Source of the DNA: Mytilus edulis
Taxonomy: Eukaryota > Mollusca > Bivalvia > Mytilida > Mytilidae
Length of the DNA: 64,000 nucleotides
NCBI RefSeq assembly: GCF_963676685.1
Contig: NC_092353.1
Span: 7,096,207 to 7,160,206, forward strand
Direction: 5' to 3'
Below, piece after piece: positions 1 through 12,000 of this stretch (positions within the stretch are counted from its first letter, which is position 1; the number at the start of each line of letters is the position of its first letter). A model generated the notes under the pieces. The model had not been told where the DNA came from and did not search any database. It saw only the letters and a list, made by a program, of their open reading frames with translations. Both the position numbers and the translations under genes were made by a program.

Positions 1-544
1 TCAGGAATTAACATTTAACAAAATCAAAACCGCTACCACAAAGTACTTAAAACCTTTACTAAATTCTTTTATAGATATAAAGATTTGGTTTTAAAGTTTG
101 GTTGTACCTGTAGAAAGTAATATTTCAAACTGGATAGCGCATCCTTATTTTTACGGAAATATTGTTTACAGTGCCCGGAAACTTAGAAACGATCCTGGTA
201 AACTTATCGATCCTTTAAATAAAGTTACCCTAAAAGGTTACCAATTCAACACTGTAATCAGATCACTGAATATTGTTTTTATTGGTATTAACTATTAATA
301 TTGATTTTGTTATCAGTAAATTAAAAGCAAACTTAATATTATTGTAATACGTTTACACATTCATGGATCTACAATCTGTCGGTACCTGTATCTTGACATT
401 ACACAATGTCATGTTTTTCTCTAACTGTTTATGACGTCTTTACACTAAATCCATTGGATGTTGAATGTGTACTGATTGACAATTTAGTCTTAGATGCATG
501 ATTATTTCTATTAGTTGTTAGTGGCTTTGAACTAGCTGTCAGTA

Positions 545-985
545 ACTGCGAGTACTCTCAGATCTGTACTTAGTGTCGTTTTCTTGTTGGGATGAACAAG
601 TTCCCGGTCACGTCCACCTTTTTCAACTGATATTTATAGTTCGTTCTTATGTTGTACTGTTAAACCACTGTCCCAGGTTAGGGGAGGGATCCCGCTAATA
701 TGTTTAACCCCGCCACATTATCTATGTATGTGCCTGTCCCAAGTAAGGAGCCTGTAATTCAGTGATTGTCGTTCGTTTATGTGTCGCATATTTGTTTTCG
801 TTAATTTTTTGTACTTAAATTAGGCCGTTAGTGTTCTCGTCTGAATTGTTTTACATTGTCATTTCGAGTCCTTTTATAGCTGACTATGTTGTCTCATTGT
901 TGAAGGCCGTATGGTGACCTGTATTTGTTAATTTCTGTGTCATTTTGTTATCTTGTGGAGAGTCTCATTGGCAATCATACCACAT
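545..985 (+). repeat. Mussel dispersed repeat family A (forward copy)
   Basis: Contains blocks shared with several other places in the window: TGTTTAACCCCGCC, CCTGTCCCAAGT, TTGAAGGCCGTA and CATTGGCAATCATACCACAT. Forward copies or fragments also lie near 11951-11992, 46265-46490, 48180-48860, 49645-49945 and 51945-52200. Reverse-complement copies (ATGTGGTATGATTGCCAA...) lie near 8948-8970, 24827-25020, 33388-33470, 43155-43370 and 58345-58500. I recognise this sequence as a common mussel repeat. Its class is not determined, since no coding region or clear termini are visible. This copy ends only about 13 bases before the splice acceptor of the first visible K2P exon. Confidence 0.75.
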
Positions 986-998
986 ATTCTTTTCACAG

Positions 999-3900
999 CC
1001 GACCACTCATCTTGCATGACAAACAGTGAATTAGCAGCTTTCTTATCGGAGGTAAGAGCTGCCTATGATAGTGGCGTGTTGTCAGTAAACGGAAGTACTA
1101 CTGCTGCCACACAGTGGGATTTCGGGAATTCATATTTCTTTGTTCTAACAGCGATAACTACAATTGGTATGTATCATAGCTTGTTATTGTCAAATAACTA
1201 GAAATACATATATATTTTGTGTACTACAGATAATCTTATTTTCTTGTTTAAAGACGTTGTATGAACATTAGTAGTGTAATCAGTAGGCTGAAACCGGGAC
1301 AAAATAAGAGTTTTGTATAAGTTATGTAATTGGTTTGTGTGTTGTAAGACAGTCCACAAATTTATGCTATCATCTTATAAGCCCGATATTTTACAATGGT
1401 AAAATATTAAAGATGAAAAGTTGTCTTTATCTACTGAGGAGACATATAATAATGAAAACAGTATTAAAAGTCTACTGATGATAAACTTGTATGAAAGTAT
1501 CATCTGTTTAAGAATTGAATGCTTCTTTTTGTAAATTTATTGGGGTGTAAAAGCGTTGACCGAAGTACATTTTGTATGAAGCGCGGAAGCGCTTCATTCT
1601 AAAAATGTACCCACGGTCAACGCTTTTACAACCCTATAAAGTTACAAAAAGAAGCATTCAATACTTATAATTACATTTTTTAGCTATGATCATGAAAACA
1701 CGAATTTTATATATTTTATTATTTAATTCACCTGTGCACTTTATTGTTAGGGCACGTGTTATCATGAGTGAAAAGTTGTATTGAGTAATGCAACTGTTTA
1801 CGAAATAACACGTGATGTGCAGTTAGCCAATCAGAATAAAATATTATAATGAAACATACATCTAATGTAATTATTCACAATTAAAGAATTATATCCCATC
1901 ATGTACATGTTATATTATGGAAACAACGACATAAACAATGTAAGAAGAGAAGATGATGCATGCATCCTAATGAAACATAAATGCAAATAACATATAATGC
2001 ATTCGAAGCGCAGTTCTGCATTTACCTTATAAATGTAAAACAATAAAAATGTTAAAAATAAATAAATTGCAAAATAATATCACTGTAATTGTTGCATACT
2101 AACATGTCTTTCTAACTTTCATTTTGAAGGATATGGCAATCAAACACCAGCAACAAAAGGTGGACAGGCTTTCATTGTTATTTTTGCTTTAATTGGAATT
2201 CCAGTTACAGGGTTGATGATTGCAGGACTTGCAGAAAAAATAAAGAAATTCTATAGTTATTTAAAAACTAAGACAATACCATGTTTGGAAAAATATACCA
2301 AAACTGAAAATGTGTTAAAACATTTGTTGATATATTTGACTATTATTTGTTTACTGATATTGATACCGTCGGCTATATTTTACACAATAGAAGGCTGGAC
2401 ATACGGAGAAGCCATTTATTATAGTTTGATAACCTTCACAACGATTGGATTCGGAGATTTTGTTGTTGGTAAATGTCTATTTTATATCAATATTTTTATG
2501 TAAACTTTCTACTTGTTTACAATTTTCATCATAAGGCGCAATTGTAAAAAAAAAAAAAAAAATGGAATATAAGTGTTATTTTGATAAAACAAAAATATGA
2601 AGTCTGGACTAAATATTGAGAGGTTTAGTTCACATTAAGAATATCAATATAAAGAAATCTCAAATTTATTGTTTAAAATGCGTTCTGAAGAAAAGCTAAC
2701 AAACCTATTCACTGTTGAAAATATTTGTTGAATTATTGAACAAATGTGCTTATTTCCGATTCAAAGACCATATAAGTGAATCAATATTAATGCCAAAATA
2801 TGCCATTTTTAATGACCCCACATGAAGATTTTTTAATATATTGAAAAGACATACTTAAGCATTTCGTAATGCAGCTACTTACATTTCCAGGTACTGAAAA
2901 TGAAGGTGGTACACGAATTGTTTACAAACTTTTAGTTATCATATGGATATTTATTGGCCTTGCATGCCTTGTGACCCTTATTGGAGAATGTACAGAAACA
3001 TTAAAAGCTTTCACTGAGAAAAGGGAAAAGGAAAAGGTAAACTACTATCAGCAATATTTTATATTATTACTATACGAAAAACTGACGACTGAGCAAATAG
3101 AACCACACTAAAACTAACGGTGATCCCAGATGCTCTGGAAGGGTAGAATATCCTGCTCATCTATAGGCAGTCACCATGTTGCTCAAACTAAGTTTAAATT
3201 CTGTAATAAGTATCATTTAGCGATAAATTTGCAAGTTGGTTAATAGAGTTTCATACTGAAATTATAACACTGTTTAAAAAGATTATCATATTTTTGGTAG
3301 AGGGGCATCATCTAGTAGTATTTGACATCATTTAAGATGATTCAAAAGCCTGTAAGATTGTGTAGAGAATGATTCTGCTGTAACATCTCTGTAATACGTT
3401 TACGTTGCTAGTTGATCAATGACCAGGAGATACATTTAGCCAGAATCCTAGGTAAGGGTTAACAAACTTGAAATAACCATTCAAAGTTAATCTTCTGAGA
3501 AGAAAATTGGTCTTCAAAACCAGCTGGCGTGGATTGTTACTACGTATAGTATATAAAGTTACAATTGTCTTTTTAACTGGTACTGAATATGAAAAAAATA
3601 TCATAAATGTTCTTATTGACAAAAGGGTAGGACGTTCTTTGCATTGTGTACAGTTGTTTAAGTGCAACGAATATAACTGAGTTATGAAAAAGCACAGGAC
3701 TTTATTTAAGCCTTTGTGTAATTCAAAACACACGTACATGTTGTTTCTATTGTTCCGGATGGTCCAATTAACTTCCATACTAAAGAGCATACGTTTAAAA
3801 ATGAGTCAACTTATTCATATCGTATTTATCATTTTTATGCTCATTATGCATGTTTTATTTCCCCCTTTCTTTAAATGTAACATTTTTTGTGCACACGATA

Positions 3901-4380
3901 AATATTTTACAATTGAAATGGAGATCTGTCTTATTTAAGGTGAAGGATGGAAGTAACATCCGGGATACAGATAAAGATGTTAACATAAAGGTATGTACCT
4001 TCTATAGGAATACATTAACTGTTCATAATGAAACCATCCTGATAAACAATATACCTTAGTCAAAGAGATCTTACCGTTAACATATTATTTGGAATCTTTA
4101 TTTTCCCAATTTTAGAAGGAATTTTGAACTACATCACTGGATTGTCAGGTCGAGACAAGAGCCTTACTCTTTTGTAGTATAATATGAAAAAGAGACACTT
4201 GTCTGGTGGACAATTCTAATCGGAAATTTCAGTGCACAATTTTATCTAAAATGCTTATCTCTTTTTCATATTTGAACATTTTAAATCACATTTATAAAGG
4301 ATTTCATTTTCATTTTCGTTTTCTAATTTTTATCTTTTCAGACTGACGTTGCAAATGGTGATTTTACAAAGGTGGCGTAA
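999..4380 (+). CDS. Two-pore-domain potassium channel (K2P), paralogue 1, 5' exon missing from window
   Basis: Exons by homology to the downstream paralogue and splice signals: 999-1166, 2130-2468, 2891-3036, 3940-3990, 4342-4380 (stop TAA). Joined they stay in one frame. Exon lengths (168, 339, 146, 51, 39) are identical to those of paralogue 2. Exon 1 here encodes the extracellular cap with a single Cys (SSCMT) and pore helix 1. The TTIG|YGN selectivity filter is split across the first junction. The 339-base exon carries membrane segment 2 (GQAFIVIFALIGIPVTGL), segment 3 and pore 2 (TTIGFGDFVVG). The next exon carries segment 4 (LLVIIWIFIGLACLVTLIGE). The tail is short and charged. K2P channels are dimeric background K+ channels of the plasma membrane, each subunit having four membrane segments and two pore loops. 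The exon encoding the start codon and segment 1 is not recognisable in 1-998 and is probably upstream of the window. Subfamily (TWIK/TASK/TREK) is not resolved. Confidence 0.9.
1514..1662. repeat. Foldback/hairpin element in K2P paralogue 1 intron
   Basis: Near-perfect palindrome about 149 bases long. The outer 20 bases (ATTGAATGCTTCTTTTTGTA) are exactly complementary to the right end. The arms continue through GGTTGTAAAAGCGTTGACC-like sequence to a GAAGCGC/GCGCTTC core. It is absent from the equivalent intron of paralogue 2, so it looks like a MITE-like insertion, though no target duplication is obvious. Confidence 0.8.
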
Positions 4381-4539
4381 ATTTTTCATAAACAAACTTC
4401 GGTTCATGAGACTTATGCTGACTTAACACGTACATGGATCAAACCTTCTTTTTCAATGTGAACGAGACTTTTGCCTGGTCTCGAACTGTATAGATAATAT
4501 TCCAACGAAAGTGACGGGTACTTTGTTTTAATAGACATT

Positions 4540-4545
4540 AATAAA
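4540..4545 (+). terminator. Candidate polyadenylation signal AATAAA for K2P paralogue 1
   Basis: The first canonical hexamer seen downstream of the TAA stop, about 160 bases after it. Position only; the signal is common by chance in AT-rich DNA. Confidence 0.35.
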
Positions 4546-7500
4546 AATGTCAATTCGGAGCAACCGTAGTTTACATGTGTTCTTATAGCGACATTTATAG
4601 ATCAAGGTAAAAGCTAAACACTGAAGGAATCACACTCCAAAAAAGTGAACCTTTACGAGCCTATTAAAAAGAACAACTTCGTTAGATATGCACCAAACTA
4701 TATTGTAAGTTTAATTTGTTAACATTAATCTTTAAAGATGTTTAATACATGATTTCAATGGACAATTGAGAGTCGAGAGTCGAGTAGAGACATTAAAATA
4801 TTGGATCATGTCAAAAGTATTAATTTTATTATGAAGCACACCAATGGCTTTTCTCACGTTATTTCAAATAGATATAAAATATTTTGTGTGAAGGTCTTTC
4901 CACTTTTTTAACATGATTATTGTAAGAGTAGGGCTGGTGGGACAAGTTCCATACGAAAGGCAATTTTGACTCATGGAATAATAAATTAACGTCCTTTATA
5001 TAAAGGGACAGGTGGGGAACAAGTTGTTCAATTGAAACTCACACGGGCTACGGTTTCTTGGATTATGAGGATCACAGAGATCATAGATTCCCTTACAAAC
5101 CCGTTAAGGAAATCATAATAGGAAATGTACACTCTTGAATATCGTATCAACTGGACGATATATACTCCATATGCAGGCAGCTGGATTTTTTCTGAATCTT
5201 TTTTTGACCAAAAGCAGGATTTGGGATTATTTAAGAATAATTTATTTTTGTTTTGCTTTCAAAGAATCATTTTGAAAAATGATTATTCATTTTGTAACTC
5301 ACATTCATGACTCATTATCTTGATACTGATATCTCTTAATCACTGCAATAATAAAAGCTCATATTCAAAAATAAACTGGCTCATGAATTGTCTTTTTCAC
5401 TTCCTTGACTTATTTTAGTACATATTGTAGTTCATACATGTATATAAACATATTTGTTGAATTTTTATTATAACAATATAATATGTCACCATTCATCATA
5501 TCTTTCCAACTGTCGTGAATGGATGAGTAACAAACAAGAAAACAATATTTATCAAACTCCTTTTTCAATCTTTATGACCTTTCGGAAATGAATGTAAAAT
5601 ATAATTTCACACATTTATAAGTTGTGAAACGAAAGGATTTCCAATTCACGTTAAAATACAGGAAGAAGACATAAGTGCATTTTTTTTTATCTTAAGGATG
5701 TTATAACGTTATCATATGATACGAACACTGTTTGGTATATTTTCAACTATACACGAAGTCGGGAATCATATTGCCAAGGTAAAACATGCATATATCAGTT
5801 TTGTTCTCTCTATACAGTTTTAAAAAACATTCCAGAAGAACAGAGTTACAAAATACATATATGGTAAACGAACGCTGAAAATTAATTTCTGTTTTTAACT
5901 TTCATGTAATTCAAAAGTTGTATAATTAATATTAACGATTACATAATATGTGTTAACAGAGTGATTATTCGTTAATATGGAGAATGCAATGATCGCGACA
6001 GCAAGCGCATTATAGTTATGCAATATAATTTAGAACACCTGTAGTTTTGATTTGATCAAAAGTCTATATTGTTGACTTCAGTAAACTATACTGATAGTGT
6101 TATCTCAGAGTGTTATAGTGACATTCTGATGTACATGCAGTATTACACTTTCTTCAAAGTTCTATTGACAAAAATACAGAATCATTTGCGGGCTGCATTT
6201 GAGACTATATTTTCTTAACTTTTATCATTAGCTATGGATAATTTATTTAAAAGAGACCAGATAATAACCAATTATTTTTGTAATCAACATGTTCAATGGT
6301 ATAAAATAATCAGTACAAACAAAATGCATACGTATATAGGCGACAACATATGACTAAGATGACAATCAAAATTTAAACTTGAAAGAAGTTTTTATTCTGA
6401 AAATAAAGTACGTTTAATTAAGTATTGCTTTCAGTTTGTAACATAATTACCTTCACCGAAATACGGAAATGTAAAGTAAATTTAGACGGAGTGCACACAG
6501 TTGCAAAAGCGAAACAGGAAAATATAATTATGAATCTGGATATTTAAAATAAACTATTTGATCATTACTAAATGCAGCAGTATGAAATAAGTATCACATT
6601 TTGTTGGAGTTTACTTGTTTTGACAATGTTGGAAATTGATTCAAGGTTAGGTTTCAAATTATTTTATTTAATGTATTTTATACAAGAATATTAATATAGA
6701 ATTATGTTTGTTATACTGCAACTAACTATGTCGGCCTTTCTTCCAAAATCAAAACTGTGCAACGCCATGGCTAAAAGTAAAAAAGACAAACAGACAAATA
6801 ATACTACAGAATACACAACATAGAAAACTAAAGACTAAGCAAAACGAAACCCACTAAAACTAGGGGTGATCTCAGGTGCTCCGAAGGGTAAGCAGATCCT
6901 GCTCCACATGTGGCACCCGTCCTGTTCACATAGTTGCTTTAAAGTAATGTAATACAAATTAACTGGGTGATTACTTATCTTCACTTTTACATACGAATAA
7001 AAAATAAAAATAGAATCACAACTACAAAATATAAGACAGTATTCGATCAGAAGTACAAATACAATTTCGTAACTAAATACATGAACGCTGGATAAACAAA
7101 TAACGAGACGCGTCTTATAACATTGCGAATTCACACTCAGCAAAAAAGTCATATTCAGGGATATGTCCCATTCCGAACTTAAAGACCAGACGACGTACAT
7201 GGTAAACCACAATCTAAGACGTGGAAAACATGTCCTTAGTTAGTTTAGGCACAGACACATCGTACGGATCAACCAATTCGTGATGGTGTCCATAAAATTT
7301 ACGGAGTGTCATTTTAATTTTTCCTCCTCATAACTTTGTTGTAGCAGTTTCTGCGTAAGGAGCACAATCCTGTATATGAAGTTTGTATAGTGTGAACATG
7401 CACAAGCATTAATTATCAACTGTCATATGTAAACACTTAACTAGGGGGAGAGGATATGTTACTGCTGAGAAAGGGGAAATTGATAATTGGGAAGTTGAAA

Positions 7501-8162
7501 TCGTCCCGTTTGTCATAGATTTAAGTGTAAAGTCGTCCATCTGTGTCAATATTGACCTTTAGAACACCAAGTTTGAAAATAACTTGGAATCCTGGATTTG
7601 ACTGATAATCAAGTTGCTGTTAATAATTTAGAAATATGCTTCATAGAGCACTTATAAAACTAAACAATATAACGTTGTTAGTAAGGACACTTATGTAATT
7701 TAGGTTTCCAATACAGTATCTGTATTTTCAGTTGTGTTTCTAATTGATTAGTCTAACAATATTTAGAGCCTGTTAATAGCACATACCGCAGAGAAGTGTT
7801 ATTTACAATGTTAAGGTCACAAGTAATAACTTTGTCAGCCGGGTTATATATTGATATCCGGCTACACGTGTTTGTAATCGAAATTTAGTTGTTTTTTATT
7901 AAGAATATTATAACCAAACGTTTCTGTCATTGCGACTTTTGTTGGCAAAAGAACGTTTTAGAAAGTTTCTTCTTTTTCTTTTTTGTCAATACGAACTGCA
8001 TTGACAATTTTGTGACCTGCAATATCCGGGTTGAAGTTATTAATGGTTTAAATGGGGTTTTGTTAAAGTAGTTTGTAAGCATACATATAAGCTGTACAAT
8101 ACAACTGTGAAATTGGCTGTGAATAAAGAGTAAAAATATAATATTATAAAGGCAATAGTAGT

Positions 8163-8340
8163 ATAAAGTAAAATCACAAAAATACTGAACTCCGAGGAAA
8201 ACTGAAAACGGAAAGTCCCTTATAAAATGGCAAAAACAAAAATGATGAAACACACCAAACGAATGGACAACTGTCATATTCCTGACTTTTGAAATGTAGA
8301 TATGGTGGATTGAACCTGTTTTTATAGCGCTAAACCTTTC
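8163..8340 (+). repeat. Dispersed repeat family C
   Basis: Begins AAAGTAAAATCACAAAAATA and includes ACTGTCATATTCCTGACTT and a TGGTGGATTGAACCTG block. The same family recurs at about 17103-17275 and at 31394-31621, where its boundaries are set by a target-site duplication. It is followed by family D-like sequence. Confidence 0.7.
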
Positions 8341-9067
8341 ACTCGTATGAAAGTCGAACCAATACTGCTGTTCAATAGGTATGAATCGATTAACTGAAAC
8401 AAATTCGAGTTACAAACCTAGACTGAGGGAAACACACCAACTATAAGAGGAAAAAACCCATCGGAAAAACACAAACACTAAAATGCTATCAAGGCAAGCG
8501 TCCAACTACATAGAAACAGACTATTAGTTAACAACTGTCATATTCCTAAGATAAAATGGTGTGTTGAACCTAGTTAATTGCTAACTGTATTATCTATTTT
8601 ATGTAAACAAACAATAATAACGGCACTTATTGGCCAAATATTTGAAGACTAACAAATAACTTGTTAATTGCTTAAAAGGACGCCTTTTTGGCCAAACGGA
8701 TTTCTCATTCTTTCACTAAAACGTCTCGTCCCATCTTCGACTAGACAAACACAATGTTCTATTTACTTCAATACTCGCATATTCCAAGTTTGTTGAAATT
8801 TAATCTAAAAAATCAGATTATAATTTAGTCTGCATAACCAAAGTTTATGATTGCAACAAAAACACGAAGTACAAATTGTATAATGGAGTGTGTGGATCGA
8901 TTCACGTGAATATAAGTATAGCCCATCTTACATTGTTATAGAAATAAGAAGATGTGGTATGATTGCCTGCAACCACTTATAATTTGTGTACGTTATAACT
9001 AGTGTAGCAATATCGGAACCAGTTTTGTTCTTTTCTTATAGATCTCTAACAACAACTTAAAAAAAAA

Positions 9068-12000
9068 ATGGAAATAAAAACCTTGTTAATCCTGATACTT
9101 ATTTTGTTTGTGTATTCTCTGATTGGTGGAGCTATAATGATGGCGCTCGAACAAGCTAAGGAGGAGACAGCTTCAACAGATATAATAACTACATTGTCAA
9201 CATTTTTAAGTAAGATGCCATGTATTAAATAATGAGTTAAATGTTATTAATATTTTTTAATTGTACTTACATTGATCAACATAGTGGGAGCTACATAAAG
9301 GCAACAGTAGTATACCGCTGTTCGAAACTCATAAATCGATAGAAAAAAACCAAATGAGGGTTTCAAACTAAAACTGATGGAGAATGACGACACAACATTA
9401 AAATGTAACACACACAGAAACGAACTAAGCATTAGACAAAATCCGATGAGAATAACAAATATAACATCAAAACTAAATACATGAATTTGGGATAGAAGAG
9501 TATCGTGACACGTCTTATAGTAATGTGAATTCACAACAGAGGAAACAAACGACACAACAGAAACACAACGTTAAAATGTAACGCACACAGAAACGAACTA
9601 TAATATAACAATGGCGATATTCCTGACTTGGTACAGGCCATTTTTTTAAAATGTGGAATGAATTTGCTTATCCTTTCAGATCACATCAGATCACCCCACG
9701 TTTTGGTGTTTTTCTTTTTCTATGTTGTGTTTTGTGTAATGCTGGGATTTGTTTTTCTTTCTTTTTTTTAATAGCATCGTAATGTTTTTTTTATGAGTTA
9801 TGAATATCTCTTTAGTGTACTTCGCTTCTTTTATTTAAGAACTCGACATGTCAAAACAAAATATTAATATCTGACAGGTTTATTACACTTGTATTGAGGG
9901 ATAATATTCTTTGAATTTTACATGTTTGAGTATTGGTGGTAAACCATGGACACATAATCTGTATTTAATAATATTTTTCGTTGAACAATAAGAATATTTC
10001 ATATATTCAGCACGACAGATATAAAACTTTACATTAATGTTTTTGGGAAATAGCTTTCAACATAAATAAAACATTGTTTTATTCACAGCTGATCACTCCT
10101 CTTGCATGACGAGCAGTGAATTATCAACTTTATTAACGGAAGTTAAAGATGCATATGATAGTGGTGTTAGGTCAGTTATCGGAAACACTAGTGCTGCCAC
10201 CCAGTGGGATTTCGGGAATTCAATTTTCTTTGTGGTAACAGCGATAACTACGATTGGTATGCACATGTATCTCCTTCTGTCTTTGTATCAAATAACTAGA
10301 AATAGTTATATATTTTATGTACCATGAATTCTTGATAGACGTTCTTTTAGCATATTTGGTGTAATAAGTGGATTGGAAACAAGATAAAATAATAGAGTTG
10401 CCTATAACAGATTGTCTTATGTGTTGCAAATATGTGATCATTATCATAAGCCTGAAGATTCACACTCAAAAGTGCTGCCTATTCATGAAGACAATTATAC
10501 ATTGTTTGATAACAGTGTATAATATCTTAATCGGTTATTTTAAGAATAAGTTTGAAGATAGACTAGTTAAGAATGGTGATTTCTATTATATGTCTGCATA
10601 AATCTTCATTAAGATGGCTGTGCTTCTTAATTACAATCCATAGAATTTTAATAATTTATCCAGCTGTTTTCGAAAATACATTAAAAAGGTATGGATCTAC
10701 GGACTCTTTGCAAGCTACAGGTTAACACTTTCTATTGTAAATTAAATTACTTATCTGAGTTATTTCTCTCATTTGGCAAAGTTGGAAAAAAATATCAAAC
10801 AAGAATTCAGTTTTTTATCGAAAAAAAAGCCGTTATTATAACTAAACACATAATTTACTTTGTTTACATTAGGGGTGTAACATATGAATTACATACTACT
10901 CTCGAAATGTACTTGCACATTTTATTAATGATTTAGACCACTCGTTGTCTGCCACTTCAAAATCCAAGATTGAGGAAGACACCCGAGCTACCTTAGGGAA
11001 GTTCTAAAGGGTTATTATAAAATTAATATAACTTAATAATCTCGTAAAATGAAGCGTATAAACTTTCATATCACAGAGTAAACTAAAATTTGGGAATTTC
11101 TTTAAAATATCTTTGAAGTGTGTTAGGAAGTTTTCTCAAAGTAAGATGGTGCGATGTTTGAAAACATACCGTGTAATTGTAGACCAAACAGAAAGTCCGA
11201 CGTCTTGTACAGCCAGTACCAACTAGTATTTTAAAGGACAACAAGACACGTACCGTAAAGTCAAATTAAAAATGTCCTAACATGAAATAAGTGTAAAATA
11301 CTCAAACATAAATTTGTTTATGATTTTTAAATGCTGTAACTGTAAGGCTTAAATAACATGTCTTTTATTTCAAGGGTATGGAAATCAAACTCCTGCAACA
11401 AAAGGTGGACAAGCTTTCATTGTAATTTTTGCTTTGATCGGAATTCCAGTTACAGGGTTGATCATTACAGGCCTTGCAGAAAAAATAAAGAAACTCAATA
11501 GTTATTTTACAAATAAGAAAATACCATGCCTGAATAAATATACCAAAACGGAAAAAGGTTTCAAATATTTTTTGTTATATTTTACAACAATTTGTTTGCT
11601 CATTTTGATACCATCAGCTATAATATCCGCAATAGAAGACTGGGCGTACGGAGAGGCCATTTATTATACTGTGATTACCTTCACAACCATTGGATTCGGA
11701 GATTTCGTTGTTGGTAAATATACATTTTGTATTAGTTACTTTTTAAAATATCAATTTGTTTGAAGATTTCAACCGTGTGTAATCGTATAACACAAATATT
11801 ATTGATTGTAAAATTTAGTTTGCCAACAAATGTAGTATGGGCCAAACAATGAGAAGTATATTTCATTTCAAAAGGAGATATAGATACTTTCTTTTAATTT
11901 ATTAGTTATTTATGCTTATTCACAAATACTTGTGGGCAATTAATAAATTTTTTGAGAGTTGTCTCATTGGCAATCATACCACATCTTTTTTATATTTTAA

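Larger units (their letters stand above)
4381..9067. other. Intergenic region between the two K2P paralogues
   Basis: No gene is supported. An AATAAA at 4540-4545 is a candidate polyadenylation signal for paralogue 1. A dispersed repeat (family E, containing ACTAAAGACTAAGCAAAACG and a GGGTAAGCAGATCCTG block) occupies about 6770-7090. It has a relative at 45055-45245 and a fragment at about 3105-3175. A family C repeat lies at 8163-8340, family D-like sequence at about 8390-8560, and a short reversed family A fragment near 8948. The rest is AT-rich and unrecognised. Confidence 0.6.

Noticed and set aside
6835..7212. 125-codon minus-strand frame
   Set aside because: Lies in dispersed repeat family E, which also produces frames at 44813-45224; no conserved protein seen.
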